Below the pieces are notes generated by a model. The model saw only the letters and a list, made by a program, of their open reading frames with translations. It was not told where the DNA came from and made no database searches. From NCBI GenBank assembly GCA_001799365.1, contig MGTI01000071.1, positions 17,037 through 65,678 on the forward strand: 48,642 nt of DNA, in the 5' to 3' direction. Shown in pieces: positions 13,909-23,381 of this stretch. Position 1 is the stretch's first letter. The number at the start of each line of letters is the position of its first letter. The stretch is from Desulfobacterales bacterium GWB2_56_26. Its GTDB lineage: Bacteria > Desulfobacterota > Desulfobulbia > Desulfobulbales > Desulfocapsaceae. Made by a program: the position numbers and the translations under genes.

Positions 13909-15158
13909 CGCAGCACCTCCCCTTTTTTGACTTGAGCGGGCCAGATCGTCCCCGCCAGCCGGGGATAAATGGTCGCCCCCTCGCCGATCACGGTGTTGTC
14001 CGGGATGACATTGTTCCAGCCGATGACGGTAACACCCGTCCCTGGCCCGCAGACTTCGGGTCCAACGACGGCATTCATGCCGAAAGAATTGTTCACATCG
14101 GCCACCACTTTGTTGAGCCGGCAGTTCTCTCCGACAATGTTGCTGAAAAAGAGGATGGAGTTTTCGACCACCGCGCCTTTTCGGACATGGACGCCCGGAA
14201 AGAGGATCGAATTGCGCACCGTTCCGCCGATTTTGCAGCCGTTGTAGACCAGGCTGTTATGGACGACGGCATTGTTGCCCATGACAACCGGTTCGTTGTC
14301 CCTGATATTCCGGTGGTCGAGGTTGGTCCGGAACACCCATTTCTCGAGATCGACTTTCGGTGAGGGGCCAAGGAGGTCCATGTTCGACTGCCAGTATTCG
14401 TCGATAGTCCTGGTGTAGCCCCAATAGCCTGAGAATTTGTAGCCATAGATGCGATATTTCTGCTTGAGCAGCATCGGAATGATATCCTTGCCGAAGTGGT
14501 AGGAATCGCCTTTCTGGTTTTCCGCCAGGGCATAGAACAGCACCTCGGGCTTGAAGCAGAGAATGGTCATGGAGGCCCACTCCGATTGGGCCTTGGCAGG
14601 TTTTTCCCAGTAGTCGACCACTCGGCCGCCCCGGTCGCCGTCTTCCTCATCAAGAGCTCCGACACCGAACCTGGACGCCTCGGCTAACGGCACCCGGGTG
14701 AAGGCCACGGTCACATCGGCATTTTTTTCGGTATGATAGGCGATCATCTCCTGATAATCCATCTTATAGATATGATCGCCGGACAGAATCAGGATCTCTT
14801 CCGGGCTGTAATACTGTATGTAGTCAAGATTCTTGTAGATGGCATCCGCCGGTCCGCGGTACCAGTCGGTCGCCTCGGAGCCGATAAACGGCGGCAGGAC
14901 GGAAATATGCCGATACCGTCCGATCATGTCCCAGGCGGCGCCGTTGCCGATATGATTGATGAGGGAATAACTCCGGTACTGACTGAGGATGGCCACCTGT
15001 TCGATGCCGGAATTCATCAGGTTGCTCAGGGAAAAATCGATAACCCGACCAACACCGCCGAACGGAACCGCCGATTTAGGGCGATAATACGTCAGGACAT
15101 TCAGCTCGTCGACTCGTCCGCCCGCCAGGATCATGGCAAGCGTGGTTGGTTTCAACAT
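13905..15158 (-). CDS. GlgC-like nucleotidyltransferase with altered nucleotide loop
   Basis: 417 residues, clearly homologous to GlgC across both domains: VIDFSLSNLMNSGIEQV, WYRGPADAIYKNLD, the catalytic SGDHIYKMDY, WEKP and a beta-helix domain. The first loop differs. It reads ILAGGRVDELNVLTYYRPKSAVPFGG, so the GxGxRL signature Arg is replaced (V-D-E) and the RAKPA block is RPKSA. Such loops occur in GlgD-like or divergent GlgC proteins, so it may be a regulatory subunit or use another substrate. A Shine-Dalgarno GAGG precedes the ATG. It is the first gene of the pair, coupled to glgC by ATGA. Confidence 0.85.
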   Translation of the reverse strand: MLKPTTLAMILAGGRVDELNVLTYYRPKSAVPFGGVGRVIDFSLSNLMNSGIEQVAILSQYRSYSLINHIGNGAAWDMIGRYRHISVLPPFIGSEATDWYRGPADAIYKNLDYIQYYSPEEILILSGDHIYKMDYQEMIAYHTEKNADVTVAFTRVPLAEASRFGVGALDEEDGDRGGRVVDYWEKPAKAQSEWASMTILCFKPEVLFYALAENQKGDSYHFGKDIIPMLLKQKYRIYGYKFSGYWGYTRTIDEYWQSNMDLLGPSPKVDLEKWVFRTNLDHRNIRDNEPVVMGNNAVVHNSLVYNGCKIGGTVRNSILFPGVHVRKGAVVENSILFFSNIVGENCRLNKVVADVNNSFGMNAVVGPEVCGPGTGVTVIGWNNVIPDNTVIGEGATIYPRLAGTIWPAQVKKGEVLR

Positions 15159-15367
15159 AGGGTTTCCTCGCCAAGAAAATGCTCATAGAAGAGCGCCTTA
15201 AGATTGTTATCTTGTAGGCACACTCACCTGATATCATTCTCATATGGTAAAGGATGTCAGCCCCATGCGCAACAGTGGAGAGGCGAAAACAGTTAAATAA
15301 ATGAATCCGACACAAGGGAGGATAAGTACCTTCGCGGAATTCCCTTCTAAAAGGAATTTCTCAGGCA

Positions 15368-16387
15368 CTAAAAATGATGGACAACAAGCCGCTTCAGCGA
15401 TTCCGAGGTGAATTCCTTTTCACCGAGCTGAAGATTCTTGAGGGGTATCTCGGCCCGCGCCGCCCCTTTGTGCCCGCCTGCCGATCCCAGGGAGCCGAAG
15501 ATCCGCTCGGCGAGTTTGCCGGCGCTCTTGCGATACCCGTCGCAGCGGAAGATCACCACCAGCTTTTCGCCGTGGATCCCCGACACGAACACCCAGTCGA
15601 TCTCGCCCACATGATTGAGAAAATCGGCAACAATCACCAGGACATCAGGACTTCGCACCCGGCCCAGATGGACATAGTAGCGCCCCTTGGAATACTTCAG
15701 ATCGGCCAGGGCTGTGGCGAAATAGCGTAATTCCGAGCGCCGCAGGTCGGTCAATTCGAATTTCCTGACCAGATCCCGGTTGGCGATATTGAAGAGATAC
15801 CGGAAAGAAATACCATCGGCCAGGACCGATTTCTGCTCGAAATCCTGGGTGTCGACCTTGATGCCATAAAACAGGGCCGTGGCCAGGGCGACGGAAGGCT
15901 TTAGACCGGCCGCCCGCAGATACTCGACCACCATCGACGACGTTGCCCCGTATTCCGGCCTTATATCGACGAACTCCACGTTGCTGATGTAGCCCACCGG
16001 GTGATGATCGATGATGGCGTGGAGCTTGATTTTCTCAAAACAGGGCAAATGATCGGGCTGGGAATCGACCATCACCCGCTTGCTGTAGTTTTCAAGCTTG
16101 ACATCTTTCAATCGCAGCAGGGGGATCTTCAGCCGATCGACCATCGCCAGGTTGTTGAGGCGTCTGATCTCATTGGGATGGGCGATCGTAACATTCTTGA
16201 CCTTGTAGCGTAAAAGCCTTTTTACCGCCAAGGCACTTGCCAAGGCATCGGGATCGGCGTTGATAATGACCAGAACGGTATCTTCTTTTTCAAATATGCT
16301 CAAGAACGCACTCAAGCGATTTTTTGCCGTGTTCTTGAGTGGTTGACTACAGGGAAGAGGATCTATTTTCTTTTGCTTGTGCGCCAT
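15368..16387 (-). CDS. DHH/DHHA1-family phosphoesterase (NrnA-like)
   Basis: 339 residues from the chosen start. DHH-family motifs are in order: NADPDALASALAVKRLL, MVDSQPDH, HAIIDHHPVG (the DHH), and DTQDF. The DHHA1 C-terminal part ends in SLGSAGGHKGAARAEIP, with the GGH substrate loop. NrnA-type enzymes hydrolyse very short RNA oligomers and 3'-phosphoadenosine phosphate, using two Mn ions, but the precise substrate here is not fixed. I take MAHKQKK (16387) as start because the 44 codons reaching to a GTG at 16519 are low-complexity and not family-like; neither start has a strong ribosome-binding site. Divergent from the LPS permease gene. Confidence 0.82.
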   Translation of the reverse strand: MAHKQKKIDPLPCSQPLKNTAKNRLSAFLSIFEKEDTVLVIINADPDALASALAVKRLLRYKVKNVTIAHPNEIRRLNNLAMVDRLKIPLLRLKDVKLENYSKRVMVDSQPDHLPCFEKIKLHAIIDHHPVGYISNVEFVDIRPEYGATSSMVVEYLRAAGLKPSVALATALFYGIKVDTQDFEQKSVLADGISFRYLFNIANRDLVRKFELTDLRRSELRYFATALADLKYSKGRYYVHLGRVRSPDVLVIVADFLNHVGEIDWVFVSGIHGEKLVVIFRCDGYRKSAGKLAERIFGSLGSAGGHKGAARAEIPLKNLQLGEKEFTSESLKRLVVHHF

Positions 16388-16848
16388 TACGGTAACTGTG
16401 GTAAGGGGAATAAGAACTGGAAGTGAAACCGTTCGCCGGGCGTTTCCGCCGACACTTCCGGTCAGGCCTCCCGTTGCACCAATCGACTCGCCATCGCTCC
16501 ATTCCCAGGAACTTTGCACGATGTCGATATATCCCGAAAACCCGCCACCTCCAGTAAAAGTCGGTTCTGTCTTTTTACCCCGGGCATCTCTTAAACAGAA
16601 CAGTACAATGCCTCCAGGGCCGTAATAATCAAGATAGTCCCGGGCCCTGAAAACGCCATGGTAACTTTCGAATATACCACAACGATTAGACGCTTTGCAA
16701 GCTCTTGAAAATTTACCGATTCTCGTGCGGAGTCTTGACGGCGGTAACCGATAATGTTACCTACTGATGATCCTTGCCGCAAACGCATTGCCACGGTCTT
16801 TCCAGCCTTCAAACTCAGCAAAAAGCAATTGTCTCCATAGAGGTCTGT
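16388..16848. other. Divergent intergenic region between DHH gene and LPS permease gene
   Basis: About 460 bases, longer than usual here. It holds a perfect inverted repeat GGTAAC-(7)-GTTACC at 16743-16761 overlapping a TTGACG at 16736-16741. That layout could serve as an operator and promoter for the + strand gene. The 44-codon N-terminal extension of the DHH frame and a 25-codon extension of the permease frame also fall in it, but neither looks coding. Confidence 0.45.
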
Positions 16849-17937
16849 TTGAATCTGCTCAATCGTTATCTGCTCAGCCAATTTATCAAATATTTCTTCA
16901 CCGTCAACAGCGGCTTTGTTGCAATTTATCTGCTCGTCGACTTCTTCGAGAAATACGATGACTTCATGAACGCCGGCAAGTCCACCCGGCTTGCGCTCGA
17001 GTACTTTCTGCTCACCATTCCCTTCATTGTCGATCAGCTGGGACCGGTTTTTATCCTCTTGGCCGGCGTTATCAGTCTGGGAATACTGAACCATTCCAAC
17101 GAACTGACCGCGCTGAAGGCCGGCGGCGTCCCCTTGCGGCTGATCATTCGACCGTTTTTTATCGGCGCGATCGTCTTTACCATGCTCTTTATGGTCTCGG
17201 CGCAGATGCTGCTGCCGATCACCGTCGCCAAGACCAACAACATCTGGTTCGAACAGCTCAAGGGCAAAGTCCCTTTGGGCATCGTGCGGAACGGCCGCTA
17301 TTACTACAAAGGCCAGGAAGGCTTCTATTCCTTCACCTGGCCCGACCCTAAGCGACTAATTTTTAAGGATCTTTCTTATTCGCGCTGGGATAAAAACAAC
17401 AACATCGAATCGTTGATCACGGCCAAATTCGCCGACTGGAACGACGGGAAAAACAACTGGATCCTGAAACACGGGCAGATCCAGCAGCAACAGGACACCC
17501 TGAATTACACCATCACCAACTTCAAGATAAGAGAAGTGATGTTGCCGGAACATCCTGAAGATTTTCTGGTTCCCGCCAACAAGGAAGCGGAACAATCGCT
17601 GACTGCCCTGTACCAGGAAATCGGCCGGACGGAAGTGGAGCATGAAGCCCAGGCGGCCTGGACCAATTTTCTCGGCAGGATCTCTTATATCCTGCTGGGC
17701 ATTCCCCTGCTGCTGCTCGGACTTCCCATCCTGCTCTACTCTTACCACAAGTGGGGCAGGGATCTGTCGGTAGCTATTCCGGCCAGTTGCGGGCTCGCCT
17801 TTTTGGCCTGGGGCATGTGGGGCGCCCTGCAGTCGCTGGCAAAAGCCGGCTATGTCGCCCCGATTGCAGCGGCGGTGAGCATCCACATCACTTTCTCGAT
17901 TTTGGGCATCCTCCTGCTCATCAAAAACGATCGATAG
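16849..17937 (+). CDS. lptG: LPS export ABC transporter permease LptG/LptF family
   Basis: 362 residues. Six transmembrane segments in the YjgP/YjgQ pattern: helices at about 8-40, 60-80 and 105-130, then a roughly 170-residue periplasmic beta-jellyroll domain, then a C-terminal helix bundle of three (SYILLGIPLLLLGLPILLY onward). With LptF and LptB2 it extracts lipopolysaccharide from the inner membrane and passes it to LptC/LptA. LptG is favoured over LptF by the starting NLLNRYLLSQFIKYFF. I chose the TTG at 16849, which follows AGAGG by 5 bases; the longer TTG start at 16774 has no such site. No partner lpt gene is in the window. Confidence 0.8.
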   Translation: MNLLNRYLLSQFIKYFFTVNSGFVAIYLLVDFFEKYDDFMNAGKSTRLALEYFLLTIPFIVDQLGPVFILLAGVISLGILNHSNELTALKAGGVPLRLIIRPFFIGAIVFTMLFMVSAQMLLPITVAKTNNIWFEQLKGKVPLGIVRNGRYYYKGQEGFYSFTWPDPKRLIFKDLSYSRWDKNNNIESLITAKFADWNDGKNNWILKHGQIQQQQDTLNYTITNFKIREVMLPEHPEDFLVPANKEAEQSLTALYQEIGRTEVEHEAQAAWTNFLGRISYILLGIPLLLLGLPILLYSYHKWGRDLSVAIPASCGLAFLAWGMWGALQSLAKAGYVAPIAAAVSIHITFSILGILLLIKNDR

Positions 17938-17946
17938 CGGAAAAGT

Positions 17947-17984
17947 AAAAAGGCCGCGCGGAGCAAGCTCCGTCCGGCCTTTTC
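17947..17984. terminator. Bidirectional rho-independent terminator
   Basis: AAAAAGGCCG pairs with CGGCCTTTT around an inner GGAG/CTCC hairpin. It has a T tract on both strands and lies between the convergent permease and peptidyl-prolyl isomerase genes. Confidence 0.85.
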
Positions 17985-18019
17985 ACTCATCCTTTCGCCA
18001 TTGTCTCCAGGCGAAGGCA

Positions 18020-18709
18020 TTATTCGGCTATGGACAGCAGCTCCACATCGAACACGAGTACCGAATTGGGTTCGATCATCGGTGCCGCGCCATTTTCACC
18101 ATAGGCCAATTCCGGCGGGATAACGATGTGCAGTTTCGACCCGACGTTCATGAGCTGCAGGGCCTCGCTCCATCCCTTGATCACCTGCTCAACCTGGAAT
18201 TCGGCGGGCTGGCCATGTTTGGCGGTACTGTCGAATTCGGTGCCGTTTATCAACTTGCCGGTGTACTCGACTTTGACGGTGTCGCTGGCCTGTGCCTTTT
18301 TGCCTTGGCCCTCTTTGACAACTTCATACTGCAAGCCGCTAGGGGTCACCGTGACACCTTTTTTCTTTTTGTTCTCCGCAAGATATGTATCGCCTGCCGT
18401 CTTGTTGGCGGCCTTCATCTCTTCCATCTTGACCATCTGGCGTGCCTGCATCTTGGCCGCGAACTCCTTCTTCACGGTGAGCATCTCCTCAGCGGTCAGA
18501 ACCGGAGTCGCGCCTTTATAAGCATCCTCGATACCGGTGATGAAAGACTCTTTCTTGATATCGCCGCCGGCGCCTTTAAAGTAATTCCCCACCTCGTAGC
18601 CCATGCTGTAGCTGATCTTATCCTCAAAGGTCTCGAGAGGTGCGGACATCGACAAATTCGGCAGAACCAGGCAAAGCCCAAAGGCTGCCGCAACATATAA
18701 CTTTTTCAT
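18020..18709 (-). CDS. FKBP-type peptidyl-prolyl cis-trans isomerase (Mip/FkpA-like), periplasmic
   Basis: 229 residues. A cleavable signal peptide (about 1-22, ...LSMSA) is followed by an N-terminal helical dimerisation domain typical of Mip/FkpA, starting KISYSMGYEVGNYF. A C-terminal FKBP domain lies at about 120-229: VKVEYTGKLINGTEFDSTA, the VIKGWSEALQLM active-site loop, IPPELAYGENG and a VFDVELL ending. The main FK506-fold residues are present. It helps fold or disaggregate envelope proteins, matching its neighbour genes for envelope biogenesis. AGGAG lies 9 bases before the ATG. It is the last gene of the rightward-starting rpsB supercluster. Confidence 0.92.
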   Translation of the reverse strand: MKKLYVAAAFGLCLVLPNLSMSAPLETFEDKISYSMGYEVGNYFKGAGGDIKKESFITGIEDAYKGATPVLTAEEMLTVKKEFAAKMQARQMVKMEEMKAANKTAGDTYLAENKKKKGVTVTPSGLQYEVVKEGQGKKAQASDTVKVEYTGKLINGTEFDSTAKHGQPAEFQVEQVIKGWSEALQLMNVGSKLHIVIPPELAYGENGAAPMIEPNSVLVFDVELLSIAE

Positions 18710-18750
18710 TTTTAAAAACTCCTGATTAAGGTTAGTGGAAGGTGCAGTTG

Positions 18751-19260
18751 TTACGACAGAAGCGTCGCATAGAAAGTAATGACAGGTAGTATACAGTATA
18801 TCAACCCGTAGGAGAGTACCACCAGGGTTATGCCTTTATTGTTCCGGTTAAGGTTGAAATCCGAACGAAGCCGGGGAAAACGCTGCAAGAGTGACCTCAC
18901 CTGATGGTGTTTTTTGTGAAAGTGTTCACCGGCAATATAGTCCCTGATTGTTCCGCTGTTTTTCAGATGGTCGAGGGTCTTGCGGCATTCCTCCCGGATA
19001 ACCCCGCCCTTGCCGCTCGAACCGTACCCGTGGATGATGGTTATAACTGCTATCTTGTTGCGTATCGCGTCATCGATAACCTCAGTCAACCGGTGCAGGG
19101 CCAGATCGACGGTCGGCCGGCCCGCTTCAAGGTTGACGGTTTTCTGCAGGAATGGTCGTATTTCCGGCAACTCGGGTTCCGCCCTTTTTGTTCCGCAGAA
19201 GGGACATCGCCCGCCTGCGGCTTCCCGTTCATTCCCACAGACCTCACAGACCGTGATCAT
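18751..19260 (-). CDS. Zinc-ribbon / Smr-domain protein with C-terminal membrane helix
   Basis: 169 residues. The N-terminal CEVCGNEREAAGGRCPFCG is a four-cysteine zinc ribbon. The middle carries an Smr (small MutS-related) domain, including VDLALHRLTEVIDDAI and the core IHGYGSSGKGGVIREE with its HGxG signature. A hydrophobic segment of about 20 residues (LVVLSYGLIYCILPVITFYA) ends the protein and probably anchors it in the inner membrane. Smr domains are nucleases acting on nucleic acids or stalled ribosome-bound RNA. The zinc ribbon and membrane anchor are an unusual addition. AGGAG precedes the ATG; it follows the RelA homolog by 33 bases. Confidence 0.8.
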   Translation of the reverse strand: MITVCEVCGNEREAAGGRCPFCGTKRAEPELPEIRPFLQKTVNLEAGRPTVDLALHRLTEVIDDAIRNKIAVITIIHGYGSSGKGGVIREECRKTLDHLKNSGTIRDYIAGEHFHKKHHQVRSLLQRFPRLRSDFNLNRNNKGITLVVLSYGLIYCILPVITFYATLLS

Positions 19261-19293
19261 GGTGGTTCATCTCCTCCCGTGCGGCGAAAGGAG

Positions 19294-21489
19294 CTAGAGC
19301 CTCCTTACCGTGATAACCGCAGGCAGCTGGCGCAGGTGCTGCATCAGGGTGTTCAGGTGCTCGAGATGGCCGACTTCGAGCGAGATGGTCATCTCGGCCA
19401 GATCCGCCGGGGTGGTATGCGCGGCTATATCGACAATATTGGCATTGTCGAGACTGATGGCCCCACTGATCTCGGCAAAGATGCCGCGTTTATTTTCCGC
19501 ACTGATATGAATCCCCACCTTATAGGATTTTTCGGCGATACCGGTCCAGGACACGTCAAGCCACCGCTTGGGATCGGAGCTGAGCAGATTGACGCAATCC
19601 GCCTTGTGAACGGACACCCCGCGGCCCATGGTAATGAAGCCGACGATCGGATCGCCTGGGAGCGGCTGGCAGCATTGACTGATCTTGACCAGCATGCCGT
19701 CGATGCCGTCGATCTTGATACCGGCCTTGCCCTCACCGTCGTCGCTTACGTGCTGCTGGCTGACCATGAGGCTGGCCAGCTCTTCGGGCGGCAATTCGAT
19801 ATTCTGCTCGGTATCCTTGCGCAGTTCGGCCGGCTCAAGCACCTTGATCAGGTGCTGGGGGGTGATCACCCCGCTGCCCACCTTGACCAGCAGATCGTCG
19901 AGGGAATTGCACCGCAACTGCTTGAGCATCAGGCGGATATGGCCGCTTTTGATGATCTTTTTCAGGGAAGTATCGTACTTGCGGATCTCACGCTCGCAGA
20001 TCTCCCGCCCGAGTTTGAGCGCCTTCTCCTTTTCTTCCCGTCTCAGCCAGGAACGGATCCTGGTCCTCGCCCGGCTGGTTTTGACCAGATCGAGCCAGCC
20101 CCGCCGCGGAACCTGGGTGGGCGAGGTGACGATCTCGACGATATCGCCGTTCTGCAGCTGGTATTTGAGCGGCACCTGGCGGCCGTTGACCTTCGCGCCG
20201 ACACAGCGATCGCCGACCTGGGTATGGATGGCGTAGGCAAAATCGATGGGGCAGCTGCCTTTCGGGAACTCCTTCACCTCCCCGGTGGGCGTCAGGGCAA
20301 AAACCTCCGGATCGTAGAGCTCGCCGATCAGGCTGTCGAGGAACTCGCGGGGATCTTCGACCTCCTGGAGTGAGGCGACCAGCTTCTTCAGTTCGCGGAA
20401 GAGCCGTGCGTCGTTCTTGTTGATCCTCTGGCCTTCCTTGTAAGCCCAGTGCGCCGCAACACCCTCCTGAGCGACCCGGTCCATCTCATCCGTGCGGATC
20501 TGGATCTCGATGAAATGATCGCGGGGCCCGATCACGGTGGTGTGCATCGACTGGTAGTTGTTGGCCTTTGGAACGGAGATGAAATCCTTGATGCGGCCGG
20601 GCACCGGAGCCCACTCGCCATGGATGATGCCGAGGGCCTCATAACATTCGTTGACCGTGCCCACGATGATCCGGAAGGCTACCTTGTCGTAAACCCGCTC
20701 CAGGGGAATATTCTGGGCAATCAGCTTCTTATAGATGGAGTAGAGGTGCTTCGGCCGGCCGATGATGCGAATCGGCTTGACGCCGCTCTCGCCGAGTTTC
20801 CCATAGAGGATCTTGATCACCTCGTCGACATACTTCTGTCGTTGGTCCAGAGAACTCTCAAGCTTATGGGCCAGATCGTAGTGCTCCTCCGGATGGAGGA
20901 ACTTGAAGGCGTGGTCTTCGAGTTCCCTCTTCAACCAATCGATACCGAGCCGGCTGGCAAGAGGGGCGTAGACATCCATGGTCTCCCGAGCGATATCGAG
21001 CTGCCGCTCCCGGTCAACCATATCGAGCAGAAACATATCGAGCAGCCGGTCGACCAGCTTTACCAACAAAACCCGGATATCGGAGGCGATGGCCAGCAGC
21101 ATCTTCCGCAGGTTTTCCGCCTGGCTCGCCAGCTTGCTGTTGTACTGAACCTGGGTGATGCGGGTCGATCCCTCGACAATCTTCGCGACATCCTCACCGA
21201 ATTTTTCCGCGAGTTCCTCGACGCTCACCCCTTCCTTCAGGACGCCGTGCAAAAGTCCCGCGAGGATCGTGTCGAGATCCAGATGCATGGAGGCCAGCAT
21301 CGAGGCCACCTCCAGCAGGTGGATGATGTACAGCTCGCCGGAGAAATGCCGACTTCCCTTATGCACGCGGGTGATGATCGCCCAGGCCTCGTCTATACGA
21401 GACAGGTCGACACCCTGCAGATAATTGGCGGCCAGGATTTTTAGGCCGTTAGGATTGATTGTTGCTTCGTTTGCCATCTTTGCCGACAT
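19294..21489 (-). CDS. relA: RelA/SpoT-family (p)ppGpp synthetase with degenerate hydrolase site
   Basis: 731 residues, full-length Rel architecture. It has an N-terminal HD-like region (about 30-180), a synthetase domain (about 240-365), TGS (about 395-460), a zinc-finger/CC-type region with SQCCQPLPGD, and a C-terminal ACT domain. Synthetase hallmarks are intact: HLYSIYKKL, YDKVAFRIIV, NNYQSMHTTV, EIQIRT and VAAHWAYK. In the HD region the conserved HD...ED pattern is LLHGVLKEG: His81 followed by Gly82, and Lys85/Glu86 in place of Glu/Asp. The later DRLHN reads DRLLD. I predict synthesis without hydrolysis, like RelA. The start is uncertain between 21489 and 21477. Confidence 0.88.
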   Translation of the reverse strand: MSAKMANEATINPNGLKILAANYLQGVDLSRIDEAWAIITRVHKGSRHFSGELYIIHLLEVASMLASMHLDLDTILAGLLHGVLKEGVSVEELAEKFGEDVAKIVEGSTRITQVQYNSKLASQAENLRKMLLAIASDIRVLLVKLVDRLLDMFLLDMVDRERQLDIARETMDVYAPLASRLGIDWLKRELEDHAFKFLHPEEHYDLAHKLESSLDQRQKYVDEVIKILYGKLGESGVKPIRIIGRPKHLYSIYKKLIAQNIPLERVYDKVAFRIIVGTVNECYEALGIIHGEWAPVPGRIKDFISVPKANNYQSMHTTVIGPRDHFIEIQIRTDEMDRVAQEGVAAHWAYKEGQRINKNDARLFRELKKLVASLQEVEDPREFLDSLIGELYDPEVFALTPTGEVKEFPKGSCPIDFAYAIHTQVGDRCVGAKVNGRQVPLKYQLQNGDIVEIVTSPTQVPRRGWLDLVKTSRARTRIRSWLRREEKEKALKLGREICEREIRKYDTSLKKIIKSGHIRLMLKQLRCNSLDDLLVKVGSGVITPQHLIKVLEPAELRKDTEQNIELPPEELASLMVSQQHVSDDGEGKAGIKIDGIDGMLVKISQCCQPLPGDPIVGFITMGRGVSVHKADCVNLLSSDPKRWLDVSWTGIAEKSYKVGIHISAENKRGIFAEISGAISLDNANIVDIAAHTTPADLAEMTISLEVGHLEHLNTLMQHLRQLPAVITVRRL

Positions 21490-21497
21490 TGCCGGTT

Positions 21498-23213
21498 CTA
21501 CTTTTTCATGAGCTCAGCGAGAAGCTTCTCACGCAAGACGGAAACCGCCTCTTCCGGGGTCATTTCCTCGGTTGCCCCGTCTCTGCGGCTACGTACTTCC
21601 ACTTTGCCGCTCTTTGCGAAACTATTGCCGACCGTCAGCCGGTAAGGGATGCCGAGCAGGTCGGCGTCCTTGAACTTCAGGCCCGGCCGTTCGTCCCGGT
21701 CGTCGAGGATCACTTCCAGTCCCGCCGCCTGCAGGTCGCGATAGACCTTCTCGGCCGCGGCGGAAATCGCTTCATCCTTCACTCCGAGATTGAGGACGAT
21801 GACCGTATAGGGTGCCAGCGGTATGGGAAAGATGATGCCATTGTCGTCATGGTTCTGTTCGATTGCCGCCGCCACCACTCGGCTCACGCCGATGCCGTAG
21901 CAACCCATGACAAAATGTTTCTCCTGGCCATCGCTGTCCTGGAAGGTGGCGTTCATCGACTGGGAGTAGCCGGTGCCCAATTTGAAGACATGGCCGACTT
22001 CGATGCCTTCGGTGAGTTTCAGTTGGCCGCCGCATGCCGGACAGGGGTCGCCTGGGGTGATCTGACGCAGGTCGGCCACCGCCTCGGCCTGAAAATCGCG
22101 GCCAAAGTTGACATTCTTCAAGTGGTAGTTCTTCTCATTGCCGCCGACATAAAAATTGCGCATGGCCGCCACTTCCTGATCGGCGACCACCCGGACTCTT
22201 ATCCCCACTGGTCCGAGATAGCCGGTCGGCACGCCGGTGGCCTTGAACACCTCCTCATCGCCCGCCATTTCCACGTCGGCCACGCCCAGGAGGTTCTTCA
22301 ATTTGACCTCTTCCACTTCCCGGTCGCCGCGGACCAGCACCGCGACCGGCTGACCATCGGCTTTGAAAACGAGGGTCTTGACCAGCAGGGAGGGCTCGAT
22401 ACCCAAAAATTCGCAGACCGCTTCCACCTTGCGCTTGCCGGGGGTCTCCACCTTCTCCATCTCCGCGAGAGGCTCGGTTGAGGTTTCAGGCGTAAGCTTC
22501 ACCACCGCCTTTTCCATATTGGCGGCGTACTCGCAGTCCTTACAGATTACAATGGTATCTTCACCGGTTTTGGCAAGGACCATGAACTCGTGGGAGAAGC
22601 TGCCGCCGATGGCCCCCGAGTCCGCCTGCACCGCCCGGAAATCAAGACCGCAACGGGAGAATATGCGTTTATAGGCCTCATACATCTTCATGTAGGAAAC
22701 TTCCGCCGCCTCGTCGCTCACGTCGAAAGAATACGCATCCTTCATGATGAATTCCCGGCCCCGCATAAGACCGAATCGCGGCCGGATCTCGTCGCGGAAC
22801 TTGGTCTGGATCTGATAGAGATTGACCGGCAGATCGCGGTAGGAATGCAGTTCCTTACGGGCGATATCGGTAATGACCTCCTCATGGGTGGGTCCAAGGC
22901 AGGACTCCCGGTCGTGCCGGTCATGGAAGCGGAGCAGTTCCGGTCCGTATTTTTCGTACCTGCCGGTCTCCTTCCACAGATCGGCGGGCTGCACCATGGG
23001 CATCAGCAGTTCCTGGGCACCGGCCCGGTTCATCTCCTCGCGGACGATGTTCTCGACTTTGCGGATCGCCGCAAGCCCGAAGGGCAGATAGGTATAGATG
23101 CCGGCGGTGAGCTTGCGCATGAACCCGGCCCGCAGCATGAGGACGTGGCTGACCACTTCGGCTTCGGCAGGGCTTTCCTTGAGGGTCGGCAAGAGTAACT
23201 GAGAATAACGCAT
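21498..23213 (-). CDS. proS: Prolyl-tRNA synthetase
   Basis: 571 residues, bacterial-type ProRS with a YbaK-like editing insertion. Class II motifs are clear: the [18 protein letters not shown] opening (motif 1), [21 protein letters not shown] (motif 2), and [10 protein letters not shown] near the C-terminus (motif 3). Between motifs 2 and 3 is the inserted domain with a YAANMEKA start, which clears Ala-tRNA-Pro in homologs. Start chosen at [10 protein letters not shown] (23213), since the 15 codons upstream do not match the family. It lies in a - strand run between ispG and the RelA homolog. The 168 bases between 23214 and 23381 hold no gene. Confidence 0.96.
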   Translation of the reverse strand: MRYSQLLLPTLKESPAEAEVVSHVLMLRAGFMRKLTAGIYTYLPFGLAAIRKVENIVREEMNRAGAQELLMPMVQPADLWKETGRYEKYGPELLRFHDRHDRESCLGPTHEEVITDIARKELHSYRDLPVNLYQIQTKFRDEIRPRFGLMRGREFIMKDAYSFDVSDEAAEVSYMKMYEAYKRIFSRCGLDFRAVQADSGAIGGSFSHEFMVLAKTGEDTIVICKDCEYAANMEKAVVKLTPETSTEPLAEMEKVETPGKRKVEAVCEFLGIEPSLLVKTLVFKADGQPVAVLVRGDREVEEVKLKNLLGVADVEMAGDEEVFKATGVPTGYLGPVGIRVRVVADQEVAAMRNFYVGGNEKNYHLKNVNFGRDFQAEAVADLRQITPGDPCPACGGQLKLTEGIEVGHVFKLGTGYSQSMNATFQDSDGQEKHFVMGCYGIGVSRVVAAAIEQNHDDNGIIFPIPLAPYTVIVLNLGVKDEAISAAAEKVYRDLQAAGLEVILDDRDERPGLKFKDADLLGIPYRLTVGNSFAKSGKVEVRSRRDGATEEMTPEEAVSVLREKLLAELMKK

Positions 23214-23381
23214 AGTGTTTCTTTTTCCGTTCTGATTGAATTCTAGATGATCGTCCATACCGGCCCGACGGCCCGGAAGTTTAGGCGCCGTTATGAAATA
23301 ACCAGGCCATTTCCACCGGTTTCGCTGCGGTTCTTAGACCGGTTCCGAGCATTACCTTGGCCATGTTATTTTGACAACGGC

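Noticed and set aside
18904-21444. Long + strand frames (489 and 331 residues) over relA
   Set aside because: They are antisense reflections of the RelA homolog with Asp/His/Gln-biased composition and no recognisable motif.
21459-22481. A 340-residue + strand frame over proS
   Set aside because: Antisense to proS, no family resemblance.
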